A stretch of DNA of 64,000 nt from Paenibacillus camerounensis. Its GTDB lineage: Bacteria > Bacillota > Bacilli > Paenibacillales > Paenibacillaceae. The stretch spans positions 16,612-80,611 of the forward strand of contig NZ_CCDG010000022.1 in assembly GCF_000723885.1 (NCBI RefSeq), in the 5' to 3' direction. Position 1 is the first letter of the stretch. Each line of letters opens with the position of its first letter. The notes under the pieces are model-generated. The model made no database searches. It saw only the letters and a program-made list of their open reading frames with translations, and had not been told where the DNA came from. This document shows positions 51,984 through 60,760 of the stretch, in pieces. A program made the position numbers and the translations under genes.

Positions 51984-52823
51984 ATGGACAGCTTAAACCG
52001 GTGTGGAGTAGAGAAATATACGTTACAGGGAGACGGGGAATGGAATGAGGATGTCCTTGTCGTCAATGAATCTGCAGCCATTTATGGGGTTGTGGACGGG
52101 GCGACCTCCCTTTCGCCTTACCGGAATCCGGAGGGATTTACAGGCGGGTATCTGGCTGCGCGGCTTGCTGCTGATTGTTTTGGAGAGCCGGAGGGGCTGT
52201 CTTTAGACAATAGGGCTGTCCGGTCCAACGAACGTCTGCATGAGGCAATGGTTAGTGAAGGTGTGGATGTGCTGGATGCCTCCGCGCTGTGGTCCGCTGC
52301 GTATGCCGTTGTTGCTGTTCGGGAGTATTCCATCGATTATGTGCAGTCCGGGGACTGTATGCTGCTGTGCAGATACAAAGACGGTACAGTAAGGGCGCTT
52401 ACACATACACAGGTGGCGCATATCGATCAGAAGACGCTGGACCGGATGGCGGAGCTGCGTGAGTCCGGGGTGCAAGAGCCGGCGGAGCTGCGCAGGCTGC
52501 TTATGCCTCTGCTGCGGGACAACCGGAGCAAGGCGAATACGCTGGAGGGCTACGGCGTGATGAACGGGAGTGCGGATTTTCCGCTTTTTCTGGAGAAGGG
52601 GACATTCAACCGGGCTAATGTAGAGAGTCTGTACCTGCTTACCGACGGGATTTATTCAGGGGCGGAGAGCTGGACAAGCCTGCTTACATCCATTGATGCA
52701 AAAGGGCTCAAGGGCTATGCGGATGAGCTGTATGCGGCAGAGCAGGAGGATGCAAGACTGCAGGCGACTCTGCGGTTAAAAGTGTCTGATGACAAAACCG
52801 GACTCGTGCTGCGCTTTGCCTGA
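51984..52823 (+). CDS. PP2C-like serine/threonine phosphatase
   Basis: 279 residues from ATG 51984 after GGAAGGGG; upstream in-frame starts (GTG 51891, ATG 51906) lack a good site. Metal-binding motifs of the PPM/PP2C fold: EDVLVVN, VVDGATSL, VQSGDCMLL and LTDGIYSG. The last Asp/Asn motif near the C terminus is less clear. A cytoplasmic enzyme, substrate unknown. An extended -10 (TGCTATCAT, 51796-51804) may be its promoter. It is followed by a weak CCATA/TATGG hairpin (about 52858-52880) with a T tract and then hemA. Confidence 0.75.
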   Translation: MDSLNRCGVEKYTLQGDGEWNEDVLVVNESAAIYGVVDGATSLSPYRNPEGFTGGYLAARLAADCFGEPEGLSLDNRAVRSNERLHEAMVSEGVDVLDASALWSAAYAVVAVREYSIDYVQSGDCMLLCRYKDGTVRALTHTQVAHIDQKTLDRMAELRESGVQEPAELRRLLMPLLRDNRSKANTLEGYGVMNGSADFPLFLEKGTFNRANVESLYLLTDGIYSGAESWTSLLTSIDAKGLKGYADELYAAEQEDARLQATLRLKVSDDKTGLVLRFA

Positions 52824-53030
52824 TTCATAAATAAAATAAAAATAACCCATCATAAACCATAGTACTTTTATGGCTTTTTATTTATAATCATTATTATCTG
52901 GATGTCATAAAGAGTTCAAAGGTTTTGTAAAAAGCCGTATTTTGATGTGATATACTTAACACACGTGATTTCGAGATTGTGAAAGACAGTGCCTACACCA
53001 CTGAATAGAGACTAGGATGGTGAACAAGCG

Positions 53031-54437
53031 ATGCACATTGTCGTCGTTGGCCTGAATTACCGTACGGCTCCCATTGAGGTGCGAGAACAGTTCGCTTTTG
53101 CGGAAAAGGATCTGCCCGCAGCGCTTCATCAGCTGATGAAGACCAAAAGCGTACTGGAAGGGGTCGTCGTGGCTACCTGTAACCGTACGGAAATTTATGT
53201 GGTCGTAGACCGCCTTCATATGTGCGGTTATTTTATCCGCAGCTTTATGGAGCAGTGGTTCAATGTGAAAAGTGAGCAATTTACACAGCATATGTATATA
53301 TATGAGGATGAGCAGGCCATTGCCCATCTGTTCCGCGTAACCTGCGGTCTGGATTCGATGGTGATCGGTGAGACGCAGATTCTGGGACAGGTGCGCAATT
53401 CTTTTTTGACTGCCCAGAGCGAGGGTGTGACCGGAACGTGGTTCAACCAGCTGTTCAAGCAGGCGGTGACTCTCGGCAAACGCGCACACAGCGAGACCTC
53501 CATCGGCGAAAGTGCGGTTTCGGTCAGCTATGCGGCAGTGGAGCTGGGAAAGCGGATCTTCGGCATGTTCACCGGCAAAAGAGTGCTGATTCTCGGCGCC
53601 GGCAAAATGAGCGAGCTGACGGTGAAGCATCTGTACAGCAGCGGTGCGGCTGAGGTGATCGTCGCCAACCGTACGCTGTCGCGGGCGGTGGAGCTGGCAG
53701 AGAAGTTCGCCGGCCGGCCGAGCACAATTGATGAAGCGCTCCGGCATCTGGACGAGGTTGATATTGTGATCAGCTCGACAGGCGCTGAAGGCTATGTGCT
53801 GACTGCGGAGCAGGTAGCTGCCGGCATGAAGCGCCGTCCGTCACGGCCGCTGTTCATGATCGATATTGCGGTTCCCCGTGACATTGATCCGGAAGCGGCT
53901 AGTGTACCGGATGTCTTCCTTTATGACATTGATGATCTGGAAGGCATTGTGGAGAGCAACCTTGAGATGCGCCGCAGTGAAGCCGCGAAGATCGAAGTGA
54001 TGATTGCGGAGGAGATGGATGAATTCCAGGTGTGGCTGAAGACGCTTGGCGTCAGACCGGTCATCCGCGCGCTGCAGGACAAATCAAACTCCATTTATGA
54101 TGAGACGATGGACAGCCTGTTCAACAAGCTGCCTGAGCTCGATGACCACCAGCGCAAGGTGATCCGCAGGCTGACCAAGAGCATCGTCAACCAGATGATG
54201 CATGATCCGATTAATGTGATCAAGGAAATGTCCGGCGGTGACAAGGGAAATGAAGCCCTTGCGTATTTCACACAGATATTTGCCCTGCAGGAGCAGCTTG
54301 AGGCCGGCAACGGCGGTAGCAGCCCGGCGCCTGCACCTGTATCTGTGCCGCAGCGGAGTGAGAACGACCGTGTGCCTGCTGCCGAATTCCTTGTGCCTAA
54401 GACCGTTTTTGCTCCGGCTGGCCTGCTGGGCGGGTGA
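53031..54437 (+). CDS. hemA: Glutamyl-tRNA reductase
   Basis: 468 residues. HemA reduces glutamyl-tRNA to glutamate-1-semialdehyde, the first step of the C5 heme pathway. The catalytic Cys50 lies in VVATCNRTEIY. GETQILGQVR and the NADPH-binding GAGKMSELTVKHL are present, and the C-terminal dimerisation helices end in a Pro/Ala-rich tail. ATG follows AGGATGGTG. Upstream, a TATACT at 52951 with a weak TTGTAA (20-bp spacer) may be the promoter. It overlaps hemX by 4 bp. In Bacillus it directly follows ysxC; here about 34 kb separates them. Confidence 0.97.
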   Translation: MHIVVVGLNYRTAPIEVREQFAFAEKDLPAALHQLMKTKSVLEGVVVATCNRTEIYVVVDRLHMCGYFIRSFMEQWFNVKSEQFTQHMYIYEDEQAIAHLFRVTCGLDSMVIGETQILGQVRNSFLTAQSEGVTGTWFNQLFKQAVTLGKRAHSETSIGESAVSVSYAAVELGKRIFGMFTGKRVLILGAGKMSELTVKHLYSSGAAEVIVANRTLSRAVELAEKFAGRPSTIDEALRHLDEVDIVISSTGAEGYVLTAEQVAAGMKRRPSRPLFMIDIAVPRDIDPEAASVPDVFLYDIDDLEGIVESNLEMRRSEAAKIEVMIAEEMDEFQVWLKTLGVRPVIRALQDKSNSIYDETMDSLFNKLPELDDHQRKVIRRLTKSIVNQMMHDPINVIKEMSGGDKGNEALAYFTQIFALQEQLEAGNGGSSPAPAPVSVPQRSENDRVPAAEFLVPKTVFAPAGLLGG

Positions 54438-55270
54438 GCAGCATGCAACTGCTGAACGGAATATATGATGCCGCTCTGCTGCTATATGCCCTGAGCCTGC
54501 TGTTTATTTTCTCGGATTGCCTTCGGCGTAATCCGGGCGGAAAGCGGCTGGGCACAGGGCTTCTTGCTGTTACGGGCCTGCTGCAATGTGCGGGGCTAGT
54601 TGTCCGGTTCTCGCAGGAGGGCGGGCTGCCGATTTTTACACCTTATGATTTCCTGTTCTGGTTCTCCTTCAGTATTGTGCTGACGTCGCTGGCCCTTGCC
54701 TTTACCCGCGGCGGTGAATTCACCATTCTGCTGCTCAGCGGGGCGGGCTTCAGCGTCTTTCTGCTGAACCGGGTGTGGCTGACGGCGGCGGATCACGGGC
54801 TGGAGAGCTGGAGGGCGGTGCACGGCTGGCTGGCGATGCATATCATTTTGGCGAATCTGAGCTTTGGCGCACTGACACTGGGGACGGTATTTGCGATAAT
54901 GTATCTGTTCCTGCATACGAAGCTTAAGAGTAAACAATGGGATGACCGCATCCGCCGGCTGCCGAGCCTGGAGACAATGGACAAATATTCGTATACCGCA
55001 ATTCTTGCGGGGGTCCCGCTGCTGATCGTGTCACTGGTGCTGGCGGCGATGTCGATTATTGCCGAGGGGCGGACACCGCTGTTCCAGGATTCCAAGGTAC
55101 TGACCACGATGGTTGGGCTTGGGGTATATATAGCGTATATCCTGCTGAAGCGGTCCGGCCGCAGAAGCGGTACCGTTATGGCCCGCTGGGCGATTTCAGG
55201 GTATGCTTTTATTATTCTTAATTTTCTGCTGAATTCGCTTTCGGACTTTCACGGCTGGAGCGGGAGGTAA
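54434..55270 (+). CDS. hemX: HemX / CcsA-family membrane protein
   Basis: 278 residues with a GTG start overlapping the hemA stop. About eight membrane helices, with the cytochrome c assembly family features: the loop HGWLAMHIILANLSFGALTLG (conserved His) and a second His region near TMDKYSYTAILAG. In Bacillus subtilis HemX lowers HemA level and acts in feedback control of heme synthesis. The adjacent position suggests the same. Mechanism not established. Confidence 0.9.
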   Translation: MSSMQLLNGIYDAALLLYALSLLFIFSDCLRRNPGGKRLGTGLLAVTGLLQCAGLVVRFSQEGGLPIFTPYDFLFWFSFSIVLTSLALAFTRGGEFTILLLSGAGFSVFLLNRVWLTAADHGLESWRAVHGWLAMHIILANLSFGALTLGTVFAIMYLFLHTKLKSKQWDDRIRRLPSLETMDKYSYTAILAGVPLLIVSLVLAAMSIIAEGRTPLFQDSKVLTTMVGLGVYIAYILLKRSGRRSGTVMARWAISGYAFIILNFLLNSLSDFHGWSGR

Positions 55271-55275
55271 GACGG

Positions 55276-55923
55276 ATGACACATTATTTGCCGGTTATGC
55301 TTGATGTCAGCGGCCAGAGGATTGTTGTCATCGGCGGCGGGGCAGTAGCGGAGCGTAAGGTGCTGTCACTGCTGGATGCAAAGGCAGGGGTTACGGTGAT
55401 CAGCCCTGCGCTGAGTACCGCGCTGGCGAAGCTTGCCGGGGAAGGCCGAATCCGCTGGCTAGACCGGGGATATGCCCCGGGAGATGTCCGGGGGGCTTTC
55501 CTGGTCTATGCCGCGAGCAGTGATCCGAATGTCAATGAAGCGGCTGCGTCCGAGTGCCGGGCACAAGGACTGCCCGTAAATGTAGCCAGCCGTGCCGAGG
55601 CGGGCAATTTCATCACGCCCGGGGTTCTGCGCCGGGGAAGGCTGACTGTAGCCGTCTCGACTTCCGGTGCAGGACCCTCTGCTGCGGCAGGGATTACCGC
55701 GCAGCTGGCGGAGCTGTTCGGCGGGGAGTATGAGCCTTATCTGGATTTCCTGCACATGATGCGCACGGAGATTAAGCGGCAGGAGCCTGCGGCAGAGATC
55801 CGGGGCCGGCTTCTGCGCCGGCTGGGACAGCTCGATGTGTTGAATGAGCTGCGGCAGGGCACCTTTATAGAGTGGACGCCGGAGGCTATAAGTGCGTGGA
55901 TTGCGTCGAACCGGGAGGAATAG
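55276..55923 (+). CDS. Precorrin-2 dehydrogenase / sirohydrochlorin ferrochelatase-like (SirC type)
   Basis: 215 residues, 5 bp after hemX. N-terminal NAD-binding motif VIGGGAVAERKVLSLL (about 18-33), then NVASRAEAGNFITPGVLRRGRLTVAVSTSGAGPSAAA, the signature of the siroheme synthase N-terminal domain, and a short helical C terminus. It converts precorrin-2 to sirohydrochlorin and may insert iron. Placement in the hem operon, together with the cobA domain at 57181, gives a local siroheme branch. Bacillus keeps the equivalent gene in the sulfate assimilation operon. Confidence 0.88.
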   Translation: MTHYLPVMLDVSGQRIVVIGGGAVAERKVLSLLDAKAGVTVISPALSTALAKLAGEGRIRWLDRGYAPGDVRGAFLVYAASSDPNVNEAAASECRAQGLPVNVASRAEAGNFITPGVLRRGRLTVAVSTSGAGPSAAAGITAQLAELFGGEYEPYLDFLHMMRTEIKRQEPAAEIRGRLLRRLGQLDVLNELRQGTFIEWTPEAISAWIASNREE

Positions 55924-56104
55924 CGGCAGCTGTGGCGTGAATTCTGAATGCCGGCCGGCCGCAATTTAAGAGTTACAGGTATAAAGTATACAGCAAAGGT
56001 ATGACAAGTCTAATGGATATCCTTGCATGCCGCAGACTGTATAAGAGTACAATGATTGGGAGAGCGGCGGGAGAAGAAGCTATTGTTACCGGGAGGAATG
56101 AAGA

Positions 56105-57184
56105 ATGCGCAAAATTATTGTAGGCAGCAGACAAAGCGCGCTGGCGCTGACCCAGACGGGGCATGTTATTGATGACCTGACCCGGCTGAGCGCGGAGCAC
56201 GGCTTCGGGTTCACCTTTGAGGTGCACACAATCATTACCAAAGGCGACCGCATTCTGGATGTTACTTTATCCAAGGTAGGCGGCAAAGGGCTGTTCGTGA
56301 AGGAAATTGAGCAGGCGATGCTTGATAAAGCAATCGATATGGCTGTACATAGCATGAAGGATATGCCGTCCGAGCTGCCGGAGGGCCTGATTAACGGGGC
56401 TGTGCCTAAGCGGGTTGACCCGCGTGATTGTCTGATTGCCACTGGTGCTGCAAGTCTTGGGGAGCTGGCTGAGGGTGCGCGTGTAGGCACCAGCAGCCTG
56501 CGCCGCTCCAGCCAGCTGGCCGCGCTGCGGCCGGATCTGGTTATTGAGCCGGTGCGCGGCAACATTGACTCCCGGCTGAAGAAGCTGGAGAGCGGCGAAT
56601 ATGACGCCATTCTGCTTGCTGCAGCCGGACTGACCCGGATGGGCTGGCAGGACCGTGTTACCTCCTACCTTGAGCCGGAGGTATGTCTGCCGGCAGTCGG
56701 ACAAGGCGCGCTCGGCATCGAGTGCCGCGAGGACGACACTGAGCTGCGCAGGCTGCTCGCGCTCTATAACGATGAGCAGACCGCGCTTACGGTGACGGCG
56801 GAGCGGACCTTCCTCGGCGCGCTGAACGGCGGCTGCCAGGTGCCGATTGGCGCTTATGCGGTGCTTGAATCTGGAGCGGCAGCGGTTGCTCAGGGGCAGG
56901 CAAGCGCTCAGGCTGAGGGGATTACTGTGACCGGAGGTGAATCCGGGGATCAGGGGGATGCTGCCGGAGCTTCTGCAGAACAATCCGCAGCAGTTGTACA
57001 GCCGGGGTCAACTCATTCCGCTGGACGGGTAATTACTCTGACAGGGATGGTAGGGACGCCGGACGGTTCCGTAATTCTTAAAGAGACCCTAACGGGCACA
57101 GACCCGGTATGGCTTGGTGAAGAGGTAGCCCGGAAGCTGATTGCCCGGGGTGCAGAGAAGATTCTGGCAGATACAAGGGGATGA
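56105..57184 (+). CDS. hemC: Porphobilinogen deaminase (hydroxymethylbilane synthase) with an insertion
   Basis: 359 residues, against about 310 for the family. It joins four porphobilinogens on a dipyrromethane cofactor. The cofactor Cys is Cys244 ([11 protein letters not shown]). Substrate-binding arginines appear in GTSSLRR and RGNIDSRL, and the catalytic Asp sits in [13 protein letters not shown]. Residues about 256-307, just after the cofactor loop in domain 3, are a Gly/Ala/Ser/Gln-rich insertion absent from typical HemC. The C-terminal domain then resumes ([14 protein letters not shown]). The 181-bp gap upstream may hold a promoter (TTGCAT...TACAAT, poor spacing). Confidence 0.95.
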   Translation: MRKIIVGSRQSALALTQTGHVIDDLTRLSAEHGFGFTFEVHTIITKGDRILDVTLSKVGGKGLFVKEIEQAMLDKAIDMAVHSMKDMPSELPEGLINGAVPKRVDPRDCLIATGAASLGELAEGARVGTSSLRRSSQLAALRPDLVIEPVRGNIDSRLKKLESGEYDAILLAAAGLTRMGWQDRVTSYLEPEVCLPAVGQGALGIECREDDTELRRLLALYNDEQTALTVTAERTFLGALNGGCQVPIGAYAVLESGAAAVAQGQASAQAEGITVTGGESGDQGDAAGASAEQSAAVVQPGSTHSAGRVITLTGMVGTPDGSVILKETLTGTDPVWLGEEVARKLIARGAEKILADTRG

Positions 57185-58746
57185 TGGAGATGGCGGAGAA
57201 GACGGGGAAAGTATATCTGGTAGGTGCAGGACCGGGCGATGCGAAGCTGATCACCGTGAAGGGGCTGGAGTGTATCCGCAAGGCGGATGTGCTGGTCTAT
57301 GACCGGCTGGCAAGTCCGCGGCTGCTGAAGCAACTGAAGCCCGGCGGAGACAAAATCTATGTCGGCAAGCTGCCTGACCGCCATACCATGAAGCAGGAGG
57401 AGATCAACCAGCTGCTGGTTGATCTGGCCCTGGAGGGCAAGACGGTGGTGCGGCTTAAGGGCGGGGACCCGACGATTTTTGGCCGGGTGGGCGAAGAAGC
57501 GGAGCTGCTGCGCCGGAACGGTATCTACTACGAGATTGTGCCGGGCATTACCTCGGCAATCAGCGTGCCGGCCTATGCCGGCATTCCGGTTACCCACCGG
57601 GACTATGCCTCCTCCCTGTCGATTATTACCGGGCATGAGAGCCCGGACAAGCTGGACCATTCCATCCAGTGGGACAAGGTTACGAATGCAACCGGAACCC
57701 TGGTCTTCCTGATGGGCGTAGCCAAGATCGGCTACATCAGCAGCCAACTGATCAAGCACGGCCGTCCGCCGGAGACGCCCGTAGCACTCGTGCGCTGGGG
57801 CACGCGTGCGGAGCAGGATACGCTGACCGGCACGCTTGCCGACATCGAGGCGAAGGTGCTGGCGGCGGACTTCAAGCCGCCGGCGGTCATTGTCGTCGGC
57901 GAAGTGGTGCGCCAGCGCCAGCAGCTGATGTGGGCCGAGGCGCTGCCGCTGTTCGGCAAGCGCATCGTGGTCACCCGCGCCCGCAGCCAGGCGAGCGAGC
58001 TGGTGGACCGCATTGAGGAGCTCGGCGGCGAGCCGTACGAGTTCCCGGTCATTGAGACGGTCATGCCGGCAGGCGAAGAGAAGAAGGCCGCTATAGCTTC
58101 TGCGCTGGGAGCGCTGGAAGCCTATGACTGGGTCTTCTTCACGAGCCCGAACGGCGTGGAGTTCTTTTGGCGCCACCTGGCGGAGCTTAAGGTGGACATC
58201 CGCGGTTTATACCGCGCGCGCATCGGCGCGGTAGGGCCGGCCACAGCCGCCGCGCTGGCGGAGCGGGGGCTGGTGGCCGAGGAGCTACCCGCCCGCTTCC
58301 AGGCGGAAGGGCTGCTGGAGGCGTTCGGCCCGCAGCTTGAAGCGGGCCAGAAGGTGCTGCTGCCGCGCGGGGATCTTGCGCGGGAGTGGCTTCCGGCCAA
58401 GCTGCAGGAGCTTGGGCTGGAAGTGACCGAGATCGACACCTACGAGACGGTGGTGACGGGAGAGGATGATATCGAGCTGCTGCGCCTGCTCGAGGAGAAG
58501 CGCATCCATGCGGTTACCTTCACCAGCTCTTCGACCGTGCGCAACTTCATCGAGATCCTGGCGCGCATGGGCCTGGAAGATCCGGTGGCCGTGCTGGCCG
58601 GCGTCAAGATCGCCTGCATCGGCCCGGTGACCGAAGAAACGGCCGTCGCCGCCGGCCTGACCCCGGGCCTGCTGCCTGACGAGGCCACAATTGAAGGCCT
58701 CGTGCAGGAGCTGTGCCAATGGAACGAGTCTACGCGAGTAAGGTAG
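57181..58746 (+). CDS. Fused uroporphyrinogen-III methyltransferase (CobA) and synthase (HemD)
   Basis: 521 residues, overlapping the hemC stop by 4 bp. Residues 1 to about 250 are the SUMT domain: [36 protein letters not shown] and [20 protein letters not shown]. Residues about 260-515 are the HemD fold: [36 protein letters not shown] and [14 protein letters not shown]. One polypeptide therefore cyclises hydroxymethylbilane to uroporphyrinogen III and methylates it to precorrin-2. In Bacillus hemD stands alone in this operon. The 3' half is GC-rich. A repeat-filled gap follows before hemB. Confidence 0.95.
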   Translation: MMEMAEKTGKVYLVGAGPGDAKLITVKGLECIRKADVLVYDRLASPRLLKQLKPGGDKIYVGKLPDRHTMKQEEINQLLVDLALEGKTVVRLKGGDPTIFGRVGEEAELLRRNGIYYEIVPGITSAISVPAYAGIPVTHRDYASSLSIITGHESPDKLDHSIQWDKVTNATGTLVFLMGVAKIGYISSQLIKHGRPPETPVALVRWGTRAEQDTLTGTLADIEAKVLAADFKPPAVIVVGEVVRQRQQLMWAEALPLFGKRIVVTRARSQASELVDRIEELGGEPYEFPVIETVMPAGEEKKAAIASALGALEAYDWVFFTSPNGVEFFWRHLAELKVDIRGLYRARIGAVGPATAAALAERGLVAEELPARFQAEGLLEAFGPQLEAGQKVLLPRGDLAREWLPAKLQELGLEVTEIDTYETVVTGEDDIELLRLLEEKRIHAVTFTSSSTVRNFIEILARMGLEDPVAVLAGVKIACIGPVTEETAVAAGLTPGLLPDEATIEGLVQELCQWNESTRVR

Positions 58747-58819
58747 GGCTTGATCTTCTCCCGGCGGGCCAGCTTGCTGGGCGAGGCGGCTTATGGCGTT
58801 TTGCGCCGGCGATAAGTAG

Positions 58820-59263
58820 AAGTAGCAGGCGGGTGTGTAGCTGGATGAGCTACACTGTATTTCGTTAGATGCACCGGCTGTCTGCGAACTGCTGAACACA
58901 TTAGAATGCTGGCCGGAAGAGCTGCGCTGCGTGTTGTTAGATACCGCCGATTGTGTGCGGGAGTGTGGAACACATTAGAATGCAGACTGGACGAGTTGCG
59001 CTGCGTGTTGTTAGATACCGCCTACTGTGTGCGGGAGTGTGGAACACATTAGAATGCAGGCTGGACGAGTTACGCTGCGTGTTGTTAGATACCGCCGACT
59101 GTGTGCGGGAGTGTGGAACACATTAGAATGCTGGCTGGAAGAGCTACGCTGCGTGTTGTTAGATACCGCCGACTGTGTGCATAAGTGTTGAACACATTGG
59201 AATGCTGGCTGGAAGAGCTACGCTGCGTGTTGTTATATACCGCCGATTGTCTGCGTTGTGGCA
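58820..59263. repeat. 74-bp tandem repeat array between hemD and hemB
   Basis: Units begin at 58894, 58968, 59042, 59116 and 59190, an exact 74-bp period, each opening with GAACACATT. A diverged unit precedes (58820-58893), and the last one decays near 59263. Copies differ at a few positions (GCTGGC/GCAGAC/GCAGGC). 74 is not a multiple of 3 and all frames are interrupted, so it is non-coding. AACAC and GTGTT within each unit could pair, but no strong structure is obvious. Confidence 0.9.
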
Positions 59264-59286
59264 GGTAACACTCTCCTGATACGTTT

Positions 59287-59471
59287 TAACTGCACTTTGT
59301 GCAGCTAAAACGGTCATATTTGGCTGGTGCGCAGGAATAGCTGCACTCCGTACAACTAAAGTTGCCTATTTCAGCTGAAAGCTGCTTTTTCAGCCAAAAT
59401 AGCTGCACAAAGTACAACAAAACGGGTTACTCAGACGAAAATGGTTGGAATAGCTGTACAGAGTGCAGTTA
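59287..59471. repeat. Four 21-bp imperfect palindromes
   Basis: Copies at 59287-59307, 59338-59358, 59400-59420 and 59451-59471, with the pattern TAGCTGCAC-NNN-GTRCARYTA. The starts are spaced 51, 62 and 51 bp, and each is followed by an A-rich AAA(A/G) segment. Sequences between copies differ but include another palindrome-rich stretch (GCTGAAA...TTTCAGC near 59374-59395). They look like short interspersed palindromic elements rather than CRISPR. The rest of 59472-59655 holds GATGTTT repeats (59576-59597) and nothing else I can identify. Confidence 0.75.
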
Positions 59472-59655
59472 AAGTTAGTATGAGGCTGGCTGGGATATTC
59501 GGCCGGAGCAGCATAATAGTACTCACAACACACTATACAGGCAACAAACAGAAACGATGACGTACAAGACCACGTGATGTTTGATGTTTGATGTTTATGG
59601 TTTGGTTTTTCCCGACCCAGTAGCCACAAAAATGGCACACCAACACTACAGGTAT

Positions 59656-59699
59656 TCCGGACATGCGCTGACATTGCTCAGTGCTGCCGGACTTTTTTT
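59656..59699 (+). terminator. Terminator or attenuator 30 bp upstream of hemB
   Basis: Nested stems: TCCGG (59656-59660) with CCGGA (59687-59691), and inside GCGCTGA (59665-59671) with TCAGTGC (59678-59684). Seven T residues follow (59693-59699). It lies directly before the hemB ribosome-binding site, so transcripts from hemD would stop or be attenuated here. Confidence 0.8.
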
Positions 59700-59728
59700 A
59701 CATATTAACTACTCAGGAGGATACATCA

Positions 59729-60727
59729 ATGAGCTTTCCAATTACCCGGCACCGCCGTTTGCGCGGTACAGCCGGAATTCGTGGAATGGTGCGGGAGACC
59801 GTGCTGAATACATTGGATTTGATCCAGCCGATTTTTGTAACGTACGGGACAGGTGTGAAGACGGAGATTGGCTCGATGCCGGGCGTATATCATTTTTCAC
59901 TGGATACGCTGAAGGCTGAGGTTGATGAGATTGCCGCGCTGGGGATTCCGGCGGTTCTGCTGTTTGGGATTCCGGAAACCAAGGATGCGGTTGGAACGTC
60001 GGGTTTTGCAGATGACGGAATTGTGCAGGAGGCGACACGCCTGATCAAGCAATGGTATCCCGAGCTGCTCGTTGTAGCGGATACCTGTCTGTGTGAGTTC
60101 ACGGACCACGGTCACTGCGGCATGGTTCACACTCATATGGTGGACGGCGTGGTGCATGGCGATGTCATTAATGATGCTTCGCTTACGCTGCTGACCCGCA
60201 CAGCGGTATCGCAGGCCAAGGCCGGGGCGGATATTATCGCGCCTTCGAATATGATGGACGGTTTTGTGCAGGCGATCCGCACTGGACTGGATGAGAATGG
60301 GTTTGAGCATGTGCCTATTATGTCTTATTCGGTAAAATACGCCTCCGCCTTCTACGGCCCGTTCCGCGAGGCTGCTGATTCTGCGCCGCAGTTCGGCAAC
60401 CGCAAAACCTACCAGATGGACCCGGCTAACCTGCGGGAAGCGATCCGCGAAGCTGACTCTGATGTGCTGGAGGGTGCCGACATGCTGATGGTTAAGCCGG
60501 CGCTGGCTTATCTCGATGTGATCCGGACGATCCGCGACCAGTTCGATCTGCCGCTGGTGGCTTACAACGTGAGCGGTGAGTACTCCATGGTTAAAGCAGC
60601 AGCGCTGCAGGGCTGGATCGATGAAAAAGCTATCGTAATGGAAATGCTGACCGGCATGAAGCGTGCGGGTGCGGACATTATTATCACTTATTTTGCCAAG
60701 GATGCGGCCCGCTGGCTGCGCGGCTAA
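59729..60727 (+). CDS. hemB: Delta-aminolevulinic acid dehydratase (porphobilinogen synthase)
   Basis: 332 residues from ATG 59729, 8 bases after CAGGAGG; an in-frame ATG at 59681 lies inside the terminator. It condenses two aminolevulinates to porphobilinogen. The Schiff-base lysines are Lys203 ([10 protein letters not shown]) and Lys256 (MVKPALAY). The zinc-type cysteine motif is Cys120, Cys122 and Cys130 ([13 protein letters not shown]), so a zinc enzyme is predicted. It is followed by hemL after 33 bp. How it is transcribed across the terminator upstream is open; no clear promoter lies between the terminator and the start. Confidence 0.97.
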   Translation: MSFPITRHRRLRGTAGIRGMVRETVLNTLDLIQPIFVTYGTGVKTEIGSMPGVYHFSLDTLKAEVDEIAALGIPAVLLFGIPETKDAVGTSGFADDGIVQEATRLIKQWYPELLVVADTCLCEFTDHGHCGMVHTHMVDGVVHGDVINDASLTLLTRTAVSQAKAGADIIAPSNMMDGFVQAIRTGLDENGFEHVPIMSYSVKYASAFYGPFREAADSAPQFGNRKTYQMDPANLREAIREADSDVLEGADMLMVKPALAYLDVIRTIRDQFDLPLVAYNVSGEYSMVKAAALQGWIDEKAIVMEMLTGMKRAGADIIITYFAKDAARWLRG

Positions 60728-60760
60728 ACAGAAATAAAGAACAGAACAGGAGTGAATTAC

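Noticed and set aside
58820..59263. 74-bp array as a coding repeat
   Set aside because: The period is not a multiple of three, and stop codons interrupt every frame.
59287..59471. Possible CRISPR array (repeats with 30-41 bp spacing)
   Set aside because: Repeats are only 21 bp, imperfect and palindromic, spacings are unequal, there are four copies, and no cas gene lies in the window.
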